This document shows, piece by piece, positions 34,417-43,835 of a DNA stretch of 64,000 nucleotides. A model generated the notes under the pieces. The model ran no database searches. It was not told the DNA's origin and was given only the letters and a program-made list of their open reading frames with translations. The position numbers and the translations under genes were made by a program. Numbering within the stretch: position 1 is the stretch's first letter; each line of letters begins with the position of its first letter. The stretch is taken from NCBI GenBank assembly GCA_021793405.1, contig JAJYSV010000006.1, forward strand, positions 62,001 through 126,000, read 5' to 3'. The DNA comes from Acidobacteriota bacterium (lineage in GTDB: Bacteria > Acidobacteriota > Terriglobia > Terriglobales > Acidobacteriaceae).

Positions 34417-36381
34417 ATGATTCGTTTTCTTCAGCAGGATAGCCGCTTAGTCAAGGGAATTTTTATCGGCCTCATCTCCATCACCGCAATCCTCATGGTG
34501 ATCACGCTGGTTCCCGGCATCTTTCAGGACACCGTATCGAGCGGCGACAATTATGCCGTCGTGCGCGGCGATACCCTGTTTGGCCGTATCCTCGGCTCCT
34601 CCACGGATGTGCATGTCACGGAAGTGCAGCAGGTGGCGCAGCGCATGCAGCAGCAGAATCATTATCCGGATTTTGTGATGCCGTTTTTGATGCAGCGCGC
34701 CGGCCAAGCCCTGGTACAGCGGGCGGTATTGGTCGAGGAAGCCGGACATCTTGGTTTAACCGTGACCGACAACGATGTGCGGAACGAATTGATGCACGGT
34801 CCGTTTGCGCCGGTGCTGTTTCCCGGTGGCACGTTTATCGGAGAAGATCGCTACGACGACTTTGTGCAGAACAACTTCAACATGTCCCGGGCGGACTTTG
34901 AAACTCAGTTGAAAGAGGAGATACTGATCAACCGGCTCGAAGCGCTGATCACTGGCGGTTTAACTGTGTCGAACCAGGCTGCGACGGATGCATATCTGAA
35001 GCAGGCGACCAAGGTGAAGTTTCAATACGCGGTGCTGTCGGCTGCGGAGGTGCGCAAGCAGATCAATCCGTCCGATGCCGAGTTGAAGGCATTTTTTCAG
35101 CAGAATGCCGCTCGCTATGCTCACGCCATTCCCGAAACGCGCAAAGTGCAATATGTCGCGTTCGCGCTGAACCAGGTTCCCGGCGGTCCACCCAAAGTTT
35201 CCGATGCCGACATCCAACGCTATTACAACGAGCATCAGCAACAGTTTTCCGTGCCGGAAGAGGTGCGGGTGCGGCACATCCTGATCGCGGTGCCGCAAAA
35301 TGCGGATGCCAAAACAGTCGCCGCGGCCCAGGCAAAGGCTGAGGACATTCTGAAGCAGCTGAAAAACGGCGCCAATTTCGCCGACCTCGCCAAGAAATAT
35401 TCCGACGATCCCGGCAGCAAGACGCAGGGCGGGGAATTGGGTTTCATCCAACATGGAGCCACCGTGCCAGCATTCGATCAGGCGGCGTTTTCCTTGCAGC
35501 CAGGACAGCTGTCCGGTGTGATCCACACGCAGTTTGGTTTTCACATACTTCAGGTGGAACAGAAACAGCCGGCGCACGTGAAGACCGTCGATGAAGTGCA
35601 CGACCTGATCATGGCGAATTTGATGCAGCAGGCGCAGGCCCAGGCGGCGCAGGCGTATGCAGCCAAGTTGCAGGCGGAAGCGCAGCAGGCAGGACTGCAG
35701 AAGATGGCGGACCAGAACCATCTGCAAGTGGTCACCGCGGACGGGCTGCAGCAGGGCGGCGTTGTTGTGGGTCTGGCGGACGGAACGCAATTGCTGAAGC
35801 AGGCTTTCACTATGAAGCCGGACTCGCCCCCCGCAACCGCATCCACCGGCGAAGGCTACGCGGTGTTCAAGGTGCTGAACGTAGTACCCGCGCACGCGCC
35901 GACGTTTGACGCCTACAAGGCGCACGTGCTGGAGGATTTCCGCGACCAGCAAATTGCTGGCCTCATGCGCAGCCGTACTCAGCAGCTCGCAATCAAGGCC
36001 AAGGAAGAAGGTCTGGACAAGGCCGCCAAAGAAGTCGGCGCAACCCTGATGACCAGCGACCTCGTGGACAGCACCGGGCAGGTTCCCCAGCTTGGCGATA
36101 TGAGCAGCCAGGGTGCGGTCGCGTTTACTTTGCAGCCTGGCCAGATCAGCGGGCCTATTGTTACGGAGCGTACCGGCGTAGTGTTGAAGGTTCTTGACAA
36201 GCAAGCGCCCACCGAGGAGCAGGTAAAACAGAATCTGGACGCGACGCGCGACAAGCTGGTGCAACAACGCCGCGACGCTGCATTCGCTGTTTTCGCCACC
36301 TCGCTGGAGCAGCATTATATCCAGCGCGGCCTCATCCGCTACAACAAGAAGGCGCTCTCGAACATGCAGTCCGGCGTGTAG
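34417..36381 (+). CDS. PpiD/SurA-type membrane-anchored peptidyl-prolyl isomerase
   Basis: A 654-residue periplasmic foldase anchored by one N-terminal span (FIGLISITAILMVITLVPGI), as in PpiD. A SurA_N-like chaperone region follows (about residues 50-250). A parvulin domain is at about 283-385: VRVRHILIAVP, FADLAKKYSDDPGSKTQGGE, GFIQHG, and FGFHILQVE. A second, degenerate parvulin-like segment is near 545-605 (QGAVAFTLQPGQISGPIVTE). It should assist folding of exported and outer-membrane proteins. ATG 34417 starts directly at the cytoplasmic stub MIRFLQQDSRLVKG. A perfect palindrome follows the stop. Confidence 0.92.
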   Translation: MIRFLQQDSRLVKGIFIGLISITAILMVITLVPGIFQDTVSSGDNYAVVRGDTLFGRILGSSTDVHVTEVQQVAQRMQQQNHYPDFVMPFLMQRAGQALVQRAVLVEEAGHLGLTVTDNDVRNELMHGPFAPVLFPGGTFIGEDRYDDFVQNNFNMSRADFETQLKEEILINRLEALITGGLTVSNQAATDAYLKQATKVKFQYAVLSAAEVRKQINPSDAELKAFFQQNAARYAHAIPETRKVQYVAFALNQVPGGPPKVSDADIQRYYNEHQQQFSVPEEVRVRHILIAVPQNADAKTVAAAQAKAEDILKQLKNGANFADLAKKYSDDPGSKTQGGELGFIQHGATVPAFDQAAFSLQPGQLSGVIHTQFGFHILQVEQKQPAHVKTVDEVHDLIMANLMQQAQAQAAQAYAAKLQAEAQQAGLQKMADQNHLQVVTADGLQQGGVVVGLADGTQLLKQAFTMKPDSPPATASTGEGYAVFKVLNVVPAHAPTFDAYKAHVLEDFRDQQIAGLMRSRTQQLAIKAKEEGLDKAAKEVGATLMTSDLVDSTGQVPQLGDMSSQGAVAFTLQPGQISGPIVTERTGVVLKVLDKQAPTEEQVKQNLDATRDKLVQQRRDAAFAVFATSLEQHYIQRGLIRYNKKALSNMQSGV

Positions 36382-36384
36382 CAA

Positions 36385-36398
36385 TTCCCGATCGGGAA
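36385..36398. other. 14-bp perfect palindrome after the foldase gene
   Basis: TTCCCGATCGGGAA begins three bases after the PpiD-like stop codon. A self-complementary 14-mer without loop or T-run is a poor terminator; it could be a protein site or chance. Confidence 0.3.
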
Positions 36399-36513
36399 GC
36401 AGATAAAATTTAAGGATTTCGAGCGGTTCATCCAGTAGGCTGCGTCTAACAAAGTAGGCAAGTTTTCACTCAAGGCGGATTTTGTCCTTGCCACCTGCAC
36501 GTACGGAGAATTC

Positions 36514-38085
36514 ATGCTTACCGAACGCGCTTCTGGAGTCCTTCTTCATCTGTCCTCTCTTCCTTCTCGCGGTGGTATTGGAGACTTGGGCCCGGCGGCA
36601 TACGCATTCGCCGATTTTCTTGCGAGTGCCAAGCAGCAGTACTGGCAGGTATTGCCGCTCAGTCCAACCGGCCACGGCAATTCTCCGTATTCGGCGCTTT
36701 CCGCTTTCGCGGGCAATCCCTTGTTCATTAGTTTGGAGAAGCTGGCCGAAGAAGGCTGGCTCGATCCGGCATCCCTGGACTCATTGCCGGGCAGCGATGG
36801 GCCGGTTGACTTTGATCAGGCTGCCGCATGCAAACGGCCGTTGCTGGAGCAAGCCGCGTCGCGCTTTCTGGACCACGCGTTGCCGGAGGCGCGAGAGCGC
36901 TTCGAACAATTCTGCGTCGACAATCAACGCTGGCTGGAAGGCTTTGTCAGCTTCAGCGTGCTGCGCATTATGTTTGACAACGTCAGTTGGTCTGAATGGC
37001 CGGAAGAATATCTGCATCGCGTTCCCGCGGCGATAGAGCGTTTTCGCGCGGAACACGACCGCGAGCGCATGGTGCAGAAAGTGATTCAATTCTTCTTTCA
37101 GGAACAATGGATGGCGTTGCGCTCGTACTGCGCGCAGCGAAAGATTCGCTTCATCGGCGATATGGCTATTTTCGTCAACTACGACAGCGCAGCCGTCTGG
37201 ATGCATCCCGAAATCTTCCAGCTCGACGACAAGAAAATTGCGCTGCATGTTGCCGGCGTGCCGCCGGATTATTTCAGCCCCACCGGACAGCGATGGGGCA
37301 ACCCGCTCTATCGCTGGGATGTGCTTGCCAGCACCAACTTCGACTGGTGGGTGGCTCGCATGCGCCGCGCGCTCGCGCTCTGCGATCTTTTGCGTCTCGA
37401 CCATTTCCGCGGCTTTGAATCCTACTGGGCCATTCCTGCGGAAGATCAAACCGCGGTCCGTGGCGAGTGGATGAAGGCGTTGGGCACGGAACTGTTCTCG
37501 CATCTCTACAAGGAGATTGGGGACTTGCCTCTCATTGCGGAAGACCTCGGCGTCATAACGCCAGAGGTGGAGCAAATGCGCAAAAGTTTCGGCATGCCTG
37601 GGATGCGGGTGATGCAGTTCGGCTTCAGCGACCGCGGCGCGCATCTGCATTTACCCCACCGTTGCGAGCCCAACATGGTGATCTACACCGGAACGCACGA
37701 TAACAACACGACGCTCGGCTGGTGGCGCCAGACCAGCAGTGTCGAACGGGAGTCCATAGCAGCCTACCTGCATCCCGGCGACGACGGGATCGTGTGGGCG
37801 ATGATGCGTGGGGCCGCCACTTCCGTCGCGCGACTGTGCCTCTTCCCCATGCAGGATGTGTTGCAGTTGGACGGCGATGCCCGCATGAACACCCCGGCGC
37901 AACCCGATGGAAACTGGACGTGGCGTTATCCGCAGGATGCGTTGCAGCCGTGGATCACCGAAAAGCTGGCGGCTCTGACGCAGGTAACGGACCGCGATGG
38001 CTGGGTAGAACCGCTCGATCCTTCCAATCCTCCCTCTGACGCGGCCGTGGCGCCCGCCAGCGAATCCGCCGCCAGCATGTCTTGA
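36514..38085 (+). CDS. malQ: 4-alpha-glucanotransferase (amylomaltase, GH77)
   Basis: A 523-residue MalQ that transfers alpha-1,4-glucan segments in maltodextrin or glycogen metabolism. It has the compact length of the Thermus-type enzyme. GH77 blocks: GVLLHLSSLPSRGGIGDLG at the N-terminus, YWQVLPLSPTGHGNSPY, GDMAIFVNYDSAAVW, LRLDHFRGFESYWAIPA (nucleophile Asp), LIAEDLGVITPEVEQ (acid/base Glu) and YTGTHDNNTTLGWW. ATG 36514 follows GGAG at seven bases. No other glycogen genes are nearby. Confidence 0.95.
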   Translation: MLTERASGVLLHLSSLPSRGGIGDLGPAAYAFADFLASAKQQYWQVLPLSPTGHGNSPYSALSAFAGNPLFISLEKLAEEGWLDPASLDSLPGSDGPVDFDQAAACKRPLLEQAASRFLDHALPEARERFEQFCVDNQRWLEGFVSFSVLRIMFDNVSWSEWPEEYLHRVPAAIERFRAEHDRERMVQKVIQFFFQEQWMALRSYCAQRKIRFIGDMAIFVNYDSAAVWMHPEIFQLDDKKIALHVAGVPPDYFSPTGQRWGNPLYRWDVLASTNFDWWVARMRRALALCDLLRLDHFRGFESYWAIPAEDQTAVRGEWMKALGTELFSHLYKEIGDLPLIAEDLGVITPEVEQMRKSFGMPGMRVMQFGFSDRGAHLHLPHRCEPNMVIYTGTHDNNTTLGWWRQTSSVERESIAAYLHPGDDGIVWAMMRGAATSVARLCLFPMQDVLQLDGDARMNTPAQPDGNWTWRYPQDALQPWITEKLAALTQVTDRDGWVEPLDPSNPPSDAAVAPASESAASMS

Positions 38086-38236
38086 AAATCCATGGTGATC
38101 GTACAAGTCTGAGTGGCAACTTTACGAATGTGCCGATCACACCGCAAAATAAGGCAGCGTGGTTTACCGGCTAGCCCGCGCCCAGTTGGCGCGAAGCTTA
38201 CAATAGCAATGTCCACCCATAGTTTAAGGAGAATCG

Positions 38237-38422
38237 ATGCCCCTCACTGGAGAAGCCATCCGCATGATGAATTACGCCGACGATATCGGGACCACGCTGC
38301 GCCGCCTGCTGGTGGTGCTGCCTTCGCTCCCGCCGGAAGAACGGAAGCGAGTCCGCGACTACATGCTGAAAGTCGAGCCCACTGTGGCCGACGTGCTAGC
38401 CGCCCTCGAAGACAAAGCATGA
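38237..38422 (+). CDS. Small hypothetical protein (61 aa)
   Basis: A 61-residue, charged, helical protein (MPLTGEAIRMMNYADDIGTT; LPPEERKRVRDYMLKVEP; LAALEDKA) with a strong Shine-Dalgarno (TAAGGAG, seven bases before ATG) in a 425-base gap between malQ and a convergent gene. The ribosome site and codon-like composition argue for a real gene. It has no motif I recognise; the size and helix content would suit a small regulator or adaptor. Confidence 0.6.
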   Translation: MPLTGEAIRMMNYADDIGTTLRRLLVVLPSLPPEERKRVRDYMLKVEPTVADVLAALEDKA

Positions 38423-38510
38423 TTTCTTGAGAGATCTGTCGTTCCGAGTCGAGCGAACGATCCCCGCATTTGCTTTCCTCGGCCGGAGATGCTGGATCTT
38501 GCTCGTTGAT

Positions 38511-40556
38511 TCAGGGATGTGTTTGGGCTGGTCCTGCCGCGTAGGGACGTTGCAAGTAGTCGCCCGCCAGCGGCAGCGCGCCCGCCGTATTGTCCTGAGT
38601 TTCCAGCGCCTCGCGATATTGGTTGACGGCGCGGTTGCGCTGCCCGGAGGCGTCGAAGATTTTTCCCAGTTGCAAATCGCTCCACACTTCCGTCCACTTG
38701 GGAACGCCATCGCCGCTCAGAGCGCCGCGGAATGCATCCTCAGCCGCCTGATAGTTGTGCTCCCGGAAATAAACCTCGCCTAGCCGATAGTTGGCCAGCG
38801 AGCTGATGCTATCGAGTGCCAGCGCCGCTCTATATTCCTGAATGGCGCCCGCATCGTCATTCTCGGCCAGTTTCTGCATTCCGCGCAGAATGTGCACGCG
38901 CACCTGCATGGCCTCGTCATTCCTCAGCAGCCAACGCTCCGGATCGAGTGAAACTTTGCGCGGAATCCCAAATGTGTCGATCGTAAATTGCGTCTGCGGA
39001 CCCATTACGTTGACTCGCTGCGTGACCGTCTTGCCTTCCGTTTCCACCCGCACCTCCACCGGCATTTGAAATAAATCCAGGTCTTCGTCGATTTCGCCCA
39101 AGATTCGGAATCCCTGGTTGCTGCCCAGCCGGTAGAGCGTCCACTTGTCGTCCAGCGTCGGCGCACCGGTATTGCTCAGCCACTGCGTAAAGAATGGCCG
39201 CAGATTCTGGTGAGACGCCGTTTCGGCAATCTGTTCCAGCTCCGTTGAAGAAATCGTGGCGTGCGAAAGAACGCCGCGCACTGTCTGCTGAAAAGCCGCG
39301 TCGCCGATCTGCCACTGCAACATGCGGAAGATCATTGCGCCCTTGTCGTACGTCATGGCCTGGAACTCCGGCGAAAACTCCGCGTCGCGCGCAACCTCCG
39401 CAAGGGGAAATCTGTTGTATGCGAGCGCGCTGGCCGATACATTGAAGATGGCATCGGCTATCACCTCAGGTTTCGATACCTGGCGGAGAAATTCAAGCTC
39501 GGCGTACCGGCACATCCCGTTGGTGATCCACGCATCACTCCGTGTCGCCGGGCTCACCTGGTTTCCCCACCACTGATGCGCGATGGTATTCGCCAGCAAT
39601 CGGAACGAATCGTTGCCGTTCATCTGCTTGCTCGCGATGGCCGCAATCTCGGGTGCCCAGGCTGCTGGGAGGGTTCCGTCGGGCAACTCGACAACGTTGA
39701 TCTGTCCTGCTTCCGTCGGCCCAAATTGCGCTGTGAATTCGTCATATTGGCGATTTGCCGTTGCGGCGATTTCCTTGCCGCTGGGCTGCTGCGCCTCCGT
39801 CTTCGCGGCCGCCCCGAGGTCGATGCGATACACCCGCACATGGGAGCCAGCGTCGGCGACCGGTTCCCGGAATTTTCCAACGAGAATCGTCCCCGGGAAT
39901 CCCGGATGCGGCCAGTCGAAGTCAAATACCATCTGGCCGTTCGCGTCCGCGTGCGGCGTTCCGGTCAAGCCGCTGCCCACCACGTGCTCTCCCGCAGGCA
40001 CATGCACATGGATCGTCGCCGTGAAGCGGTCCGTTTCGTAGCCCACCAGGGGAAACCACCGTGCCGCATACAGCAGGTAGCTGACTGGATCGCCAATCGA
40101 AGCCAGCCGCACCAAGCTTTCGGATGTCGCCGGATGCGTGTCGGAGTCGAAGACCCCACTGTACGTAAAGGTCCATGCAGCGGCGCTCCCTTGAGCTACG
40201 GGACTGGTAGGTGTGACGACGATCTGTCCATTGCCGGACGCAGCGCTCAGACGGTTTCCCGTGTCATCCGTGACGCCGGTGACGCGCAACGCTGGATTCA
40301 ATTCAAACGAGATCGTCTGAAGGCTCTCCAGCGCCGTGAAATCTACCTGAGTTTTGGCCGTGAGGGAATGGAGCGCCGGATCGAGGGTGACATCGATCGT
40401 GTATCCGCGGATGCGGATGTGTGAAGCTTCACGGGCGTTCTGAACTGGCTGGCCTGCCTGGGCAGCAGCGAGCGGCGCGACCATCCAACAGACAAGCAAT
40501 CCAATCATTCGACCGGAGTACAGGCGAGATTTCCACGCGATTGGCAGGGTTCTCAT
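38511..40556 (-). CDS. M1-aminopeptidase-like protein with degenerate zinc site and TPR tail
   Basis: A 681-residue exported protein: signal peptide (MIGLLVCWMVAPLAAAQA), an M1-type N-terminal beta domain (IRGYTIDVTLDPALHSLTAK), a thermolysin-like domain, a C-terminal part and three TPR-like repeats (about residues 560-670, e.g. AIQEYRAALALDSISSLANY). The catalytic HExxH aligns with N323-T-I-A-H327 (NTIAHQWWGNQ). The third ligand, normally Glu in LNEG, is Asn346 (ITNG) at exactly the expected 18-residue distance. Two zinc ligands and the general base are therefore lost, so peptidase activity is unlikely. Its start overlaps the lpxB stop by four bases. A binding or scaffold role in the periplasm, perhaps in envelope assembly, is inferred. 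Confidence 0.85.
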   Translation of the reverse strand: MRTLPIAWKSRLYSGRMIGLLVCWMVAPLAAAQAGQPVQNAREASHIRIRGYTIDVTLDPALHSLTAKTQVDFTALESLQTISFELNPALRVTGVTDDTGNRLSAASGNGQIVVTPTSPVAQGSAAAWTFTYSGVFDSDTHPATSESLVRLASIGDPVSYLLYAARWFPLVGYETDRFTATIHVHVPAGEHVVGSGLTGTPHADANGQMVFDFDWPHPGFPGTILVGKFREPVADAGSHVRVYRIDLGAAAKTEAQQPSGKEIAATANRQYDEFTAQFGPTEAGQINVVELPDGTLPAAWAPEIAAIASKQMNGNDSFRLLANTIAHQWWGNQVSPATRSDAWITNGMCRYAELEFLRQVSKPEVIADAIFNVSASALAYNRFPLAEVARDAEFSPEFQAMTYDKGAMIFRMLQWQIGDAAFQQTVRGVLSHATISSTELEQIAETASHQNLRPFFTQWLSNTGAPTLDDKWTLYRLGSNQGFRILGEIDEDLDLFQMPVEVRVETEGKTVTQRVNVMGPQTQFTIDTFGIPRKVSLDPERWLLRNDEAMQVRVHILRGMQKLAENDDAGAIQEYRAALALDSISSLANYRLGEVYFREHNYQAAEDAFRGALSGDGVPKWTEVWSDLQLGKIFDASGQRNRAVNQYREALETQDNTAGALPLAGDYLQRPYAAGPAQTHP

Positions 40557-41782
40557 ACATGCATGTGCGGCTCAGGCTGCGTTGCCATGGAAGCGCAGCT
40601 GGTGCCATTCAAAAATCGCAGAACCCACTCCGATGCGCGATCGATTGCGGTCATTTTCTTCCCGTCCAACCCGCCATCCGCACCCCGGCACAGCACGCTT
40701 CTAACGCCAGCAAGTTCCTGTAGCATGTTCAATCTAGCATCACTTTCTTCGAGTAATGGCTGAAGTGAGGATGCAACTTTTTCCGCCGTAAATTCCTCCT
40801 GGATCAGTTCGGGAACGACGCGTTTTCCGGCAATCAGATTCGCCATGGCGACATGCGGCAGATCAACCAGCCTACTGGCCACCGCATAGCTGAACTTCGA
40901 GAGGCGATAGACCGCAATAAATGGATTTCCGATGAGCGCCGCTTCCACCGTTGCCGTTCCGCTGGCCACCACGCTGGCGCGCGCGTGGTAGAGCGTAGCG
41001 CGTGCATCCTTCACGACGCGAATCGCCACGCCCGCTCCGTGTTGCGCAGTACGGCTTTGCGCGACCATCATCCGGATCCATTCCGGATCGAGCGTGGCGG
41101 CGGCTGGCAAGACGTATTCATAGGATTTCCCCAGTAAGTTGGCCGCTGCGATCATCACCGGAAGATTGTGGCGCAATTCCTTGGCGCGGCTGCCTGGCAA
41201 CAATCCTATCCACTCTTTCGACGCCTCCAGTCCGTGCTGGTTGGCAAAGTCCTGGCGCGAGATCGAAGGGAGCGGAAGGTCGGCTAGCGGGTGACCGACA
41301 AATTCGACATCCACTCCGTGCTGGCGATAATATTTCTCTTCAAACGGAAAGATAACCAGCATCTTGCTCACGCGCTCCCGCACCCAGCGGACACGGTATT
41401 GCTTCCAGGCCCAGAGCTGAGGGCTGACAAAATACAGCACAGGGATGCCCAGTTTTTTTAACTCACGCGCCAGGCGAAAATTCACATCGGGAAAATCGAT
41501 CAGCACCGCGACATCCGGCTTGCGGGCGCGGATGCTGCGCACCAGCCGCCGATACTCGCCGTAAATCCGCGGCATGTGGCGCAGCACTTCGGTGATGCCC
41601 ATGACCGCGATGTCTTCCGTGCGGACCACGCACTCGCAGCCTGCGGTTTCCATGGTTTTCCCGCCCAGGCCGAAGAATCTGGCGTCCGGTCGCGCCGCGC
41701 GCACCGCCTCGATCAGCATGGCGCCGTAGAGCTCTCCGCTGGCCTCGCCTGCCGAAAGAAAAATGTTTGGAGTGGAGGTCAT
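40553..41782 (-). CDS. lpxB: Lipid-A-disaccharide synthase
   Basis: A 409-residue LpxB (GT19) from ATG 41782. It joins UDP-diacylglucosamine and lipid X to form the lipid A disaccharide at the inner face of the inner membrane. Blocks: IFLSAGEASGELYGAMLIEA at the N-terminus, EDIAVMGITEVLRHMPRI, VLIDFPDVNFRLAREL, VLYFVSPQLWAWKQYRV and FVGHPLADLPLP, then the nucleotide-binding VVASGTATVEAALIGNPFIA and RVVPELIQEEFT. It lies 17 bases after an MsbA-like exporter gene and overlaps the M1-like gene, giving a three-gene envelope operon. It shows that the organism makes lipid A. Confidence 0.96.
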   Translation of the reverse strand: MTSTPNIFLSAGEASGELYGAMLIEAVRAARPDARFFGLGGKTMETAGCECVVRTEDIAVMGITEVLRHMPRIYGEYRRLVRSIRARKPDVAVLIDFPDVNFRLARELKKLGIPVLYFVSPQLWAWKQYRVRWVRERVSKMLVIFPFEEKYYRQHGVDVEFVGHPLADLPLPSISRQDFANQHGLEASKEWIGLLPGSRAKELRHNLPVMIAAANLLGKSYEYVLPAAATLDPEWIRMMVAQSRTAQHGAGVAIRVVKDARATLYHARASVVASGTATVEAALIGNPFIAVYRLSKFSYAVASRLVDLPHVAMANLIAGKRVVPELIQEEFTAEKVASSLQPLLEESDARLNMLQELAGVRSVLCRGADGGLDGKKMTAIDRASEWVLRFLNGTSCASMATQPEPHMHV

Positions 41783-41799
41783 GATGGGTTCGGGCGGTC

Positions 41800-43740
41800 T
41801 CAATCGCCGGTGACGGCAAGCTCGCCGCTGGGATGGATCGCCGCGTCCGGAATCTCCTGATCCTTATATTGCAGACGGTACAGCTTCCAATAGAGTCCGT
41901 GCTGCGCCAGCAGTTCCTGATGCGTGCCAATCTCCCGCAACTGGCCCTTGTGCATTACCAGAATGCGATTGGCTCTCTGAATCGTCGAGAGCCGATGCGC
42001 CACCACTACCGATGTGCGGCCCGAGACCAGCCGGGTCAGTGCGGAACGGACACGCAGCTCTGTCTCTGTATCGACGCTGGAGGTGGCTTCATCCAGAATG
42101 AGAATGCGCGGATTGTGCGCCAGAGCCCGGGCAAAGTTGATGAGCTGTTTCTGGCCGGTGGAAAGCGTGCTGCCGCCCTCGCGCACTGGCTCGTGAAATC
42201 CTTCCGGCAGCGAGCGGATATAGTCGCCGACGTTGACTTGGTCCGCCGCGCTCTCAATTTCCGCTTCTGTAATTCGTTCGGTGCCCAGGCGGATGTTGGT
42301 GGTCACGGTCCCAGTGAACAGCACCGGATCCTGCAACACCACGGCAAAACGGCGGCGCAGTGCCTGCACATCCCAGTCGCGCACATCGATGCCTTCAATC
42401 AGGATTGCGCCGCGCTGCACATCGTAGAAGCGCATCATCAGGCTGCTCAGCGTGGTTTTGCCCGCGCCGGTGTGTCCCACGATGGCCGCCGTCTCTCCCG
42501 GTTCAATCGTGAAGCTGACGTCGCGCAGCACCCATTCGACATTCTCCTTCTCCGGAGCTGTGCTTTCCCGCAGGCGCTCTCTCATCGCGTCATCGAGCCG
42601 CTGATAGGTGAACCACACGTGCCGAAATTCGATGCGCCCGGAACCATCCCCCGTTTGCGCATGCATCGGAGAAACAATTTCCGGAGGCGTGTCGAGCAGT
42701 TTGAAGACGCGCTCACTGGCTGCCATGGCGGCTTGCAGGATGTTGTATTTGTCGCTGAGGTCCTGAATGGGACGGAAGAAACGCTGCGAATACTGGATGA
42801 AGGCCACCAGCACGCCTAGCGATACCGCGCCACGCAGCACGCCGCCGCCGCCCATCCACAGAATGATGGCGATCGCGATGGAGCTGAGAATTTCCACCAC
42901 CGGATAATAGAGCGCATAGGCCATGATCGCGTCCTTGAAGGCCCGCATGTACTGCAGATTGACTTTCTCGAAGTCCTGAAACGCGCGCTCCTCGCGGTTG
43001 AACAACTGCACCACGCTCATCCCGCTCACGTGCTCCTGCAGGTAAGAATTGATGCGCGCAATCGTGGTGCGAATGCGGCGGTAGGATTCGCGCACATATT
43101 TGCGAAAGATCTGGGTGGCGATTAGGATGAACGGGATCACCGAGAAGGCCAGCAGCGCCAGCCACCAGTTCATGCGCAACATCACGAATACGATGCCCGC
43201 CAGCACCAGCACATCCTCGAAAATCGAAACCACGCCCGATGTGAACATTTCGTTCAGCGCATCCACATCGCTGGTCACGCGGGTCACCAGGCGGCCGGTC
43301 GGGTTGCGGTCGAAAAATGCCACGTGCATGCGCTGGATGTGGCGGAAGATCTGGCTGCGCAGGTCGTACATGACCTTCTGTCCGGTCCATTGCATCAGAT
43401 AGGTCTGGACAAATTCCAGCAGGTAACAGAATCCCAGCGAGGCAAGATAGATGCCGGCAATCTCCGTGATGCCCGTAATCGCGTTGCGACTGAGATGACG
43501 CGCCAGCAGAGAATGGTGGGACCCGGCGGGCTGGGTCATATACAAGTCGATCGCGACCTTGGTCAGGTACGGGCCGAGGATGTCCGACAATGCCTTCAAC
43601 AGAATGGCGACCAGCGAGATAGCCACCTGCAGCCGGTAGGGGCGCAGGTAGGTCAGCAGCCGCCGCATCAGGCGCCCGTCGTACGCTTTCCCGATGACGT
43701 CGTCGTCGTGTTGCTGCGTGCTCTGTTGTGCGTCTGCCAT
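41800..43740 (-). CDS. ABC exporter, fused TM and ATPase domains (MsbA-like)
   Basis: A 646-residue half-transporter: type IV exporter membrane domain (six spans, about residues 30-330) and ATPase domain with Walker A GHTGAGKT at 422-429, signature LSTGQKQLINFARAL (Thr in place of the usual Gly), Walker B ILILDEATSSVD, and H-loop VVVAHRLSTI. Its place directly before lpxB suggests it exports lipid A core, as MsbA does, though multidrug exporters share the same architecture. The ~25 residues after MKHE-like start and the insertion around residue 380-405 (REST APEKEN region) before the ATPase domain are longer than in MsbA. It diverges from hemW. Confidence 0.9.
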   Translation of the reverse strand: MADAQQSTQQHDDDVIGKAYDGRLMRRLLTYLRPYRLQVAISLVAILLKALSDILGPYLTKVAIDLYMTQPAGSHHSLLARHLSRNAITGITEIAGIYLASLGFCYLLEFVQTYLMQWTGQKVMYDLRSQIFRHIQRMHVAFFDRNPTGRLVTRVTSDVDALNEMFTSGVVSIFEDVLVLAGIVFVMLRMNWWLALLAFSVIPFILIATQIFRKYVRESYRRIRTTIARINSYLQEHVSGMSVVQLFNREERAFQDFEKVNLQYMRAFKDAIMAYALYYPVVEILSSIAIAIILWMGGGGVLRGAVSLGVLVAFIQYSQRFFRPIQDLSDKYNILQAAMAASERVFKLLDTPPEIVSPMHAQTGDGSGRIEFRHVWFTYQRLDDAMRERLRESTAPEKENVEWVLRDVSFTIEPGETAAIVGHTGAGKTTLSSLMMRFYDVQRGAILIEGIDVRDWDVQALRRRFAVVLQDPVLFTGTVTTNIRLGTERITEAEIESAADQVNVGDYIRSLPEGFHEPVREGGSTLSTGQKQLINFARALAHNPRILILDEATSSVDTETELRVRSALTRLVSGRTSVVVAHRLSTIQRANRILVMHKGQLREIGTHQELLAQHGLYWKLYRLQYKDQEIPDAAIHPSGELAVTGD

Positions 43741-43835
43741 GCGACACTGCTATTGTACGAAGTTTCCTTCATTTCTCCGCATCGGCGAAGAAATGCTGTA
43801 CCTGCAACCGTTCCGTGGGAGAGAAACAGCCGGTC

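Noticed and set aside
34960-36384. 474-codon minus-strand open frame
   Set aside because: Antisense to the PpiD/SurA-type gene, which has a parvulin domain; the antisense product has no recognisable features.
39261-40424. 387-codon plus-strand open frame
   Set aside because: Antisense to the M1-like gene; no motif, low-quality composition, no ribosome site.
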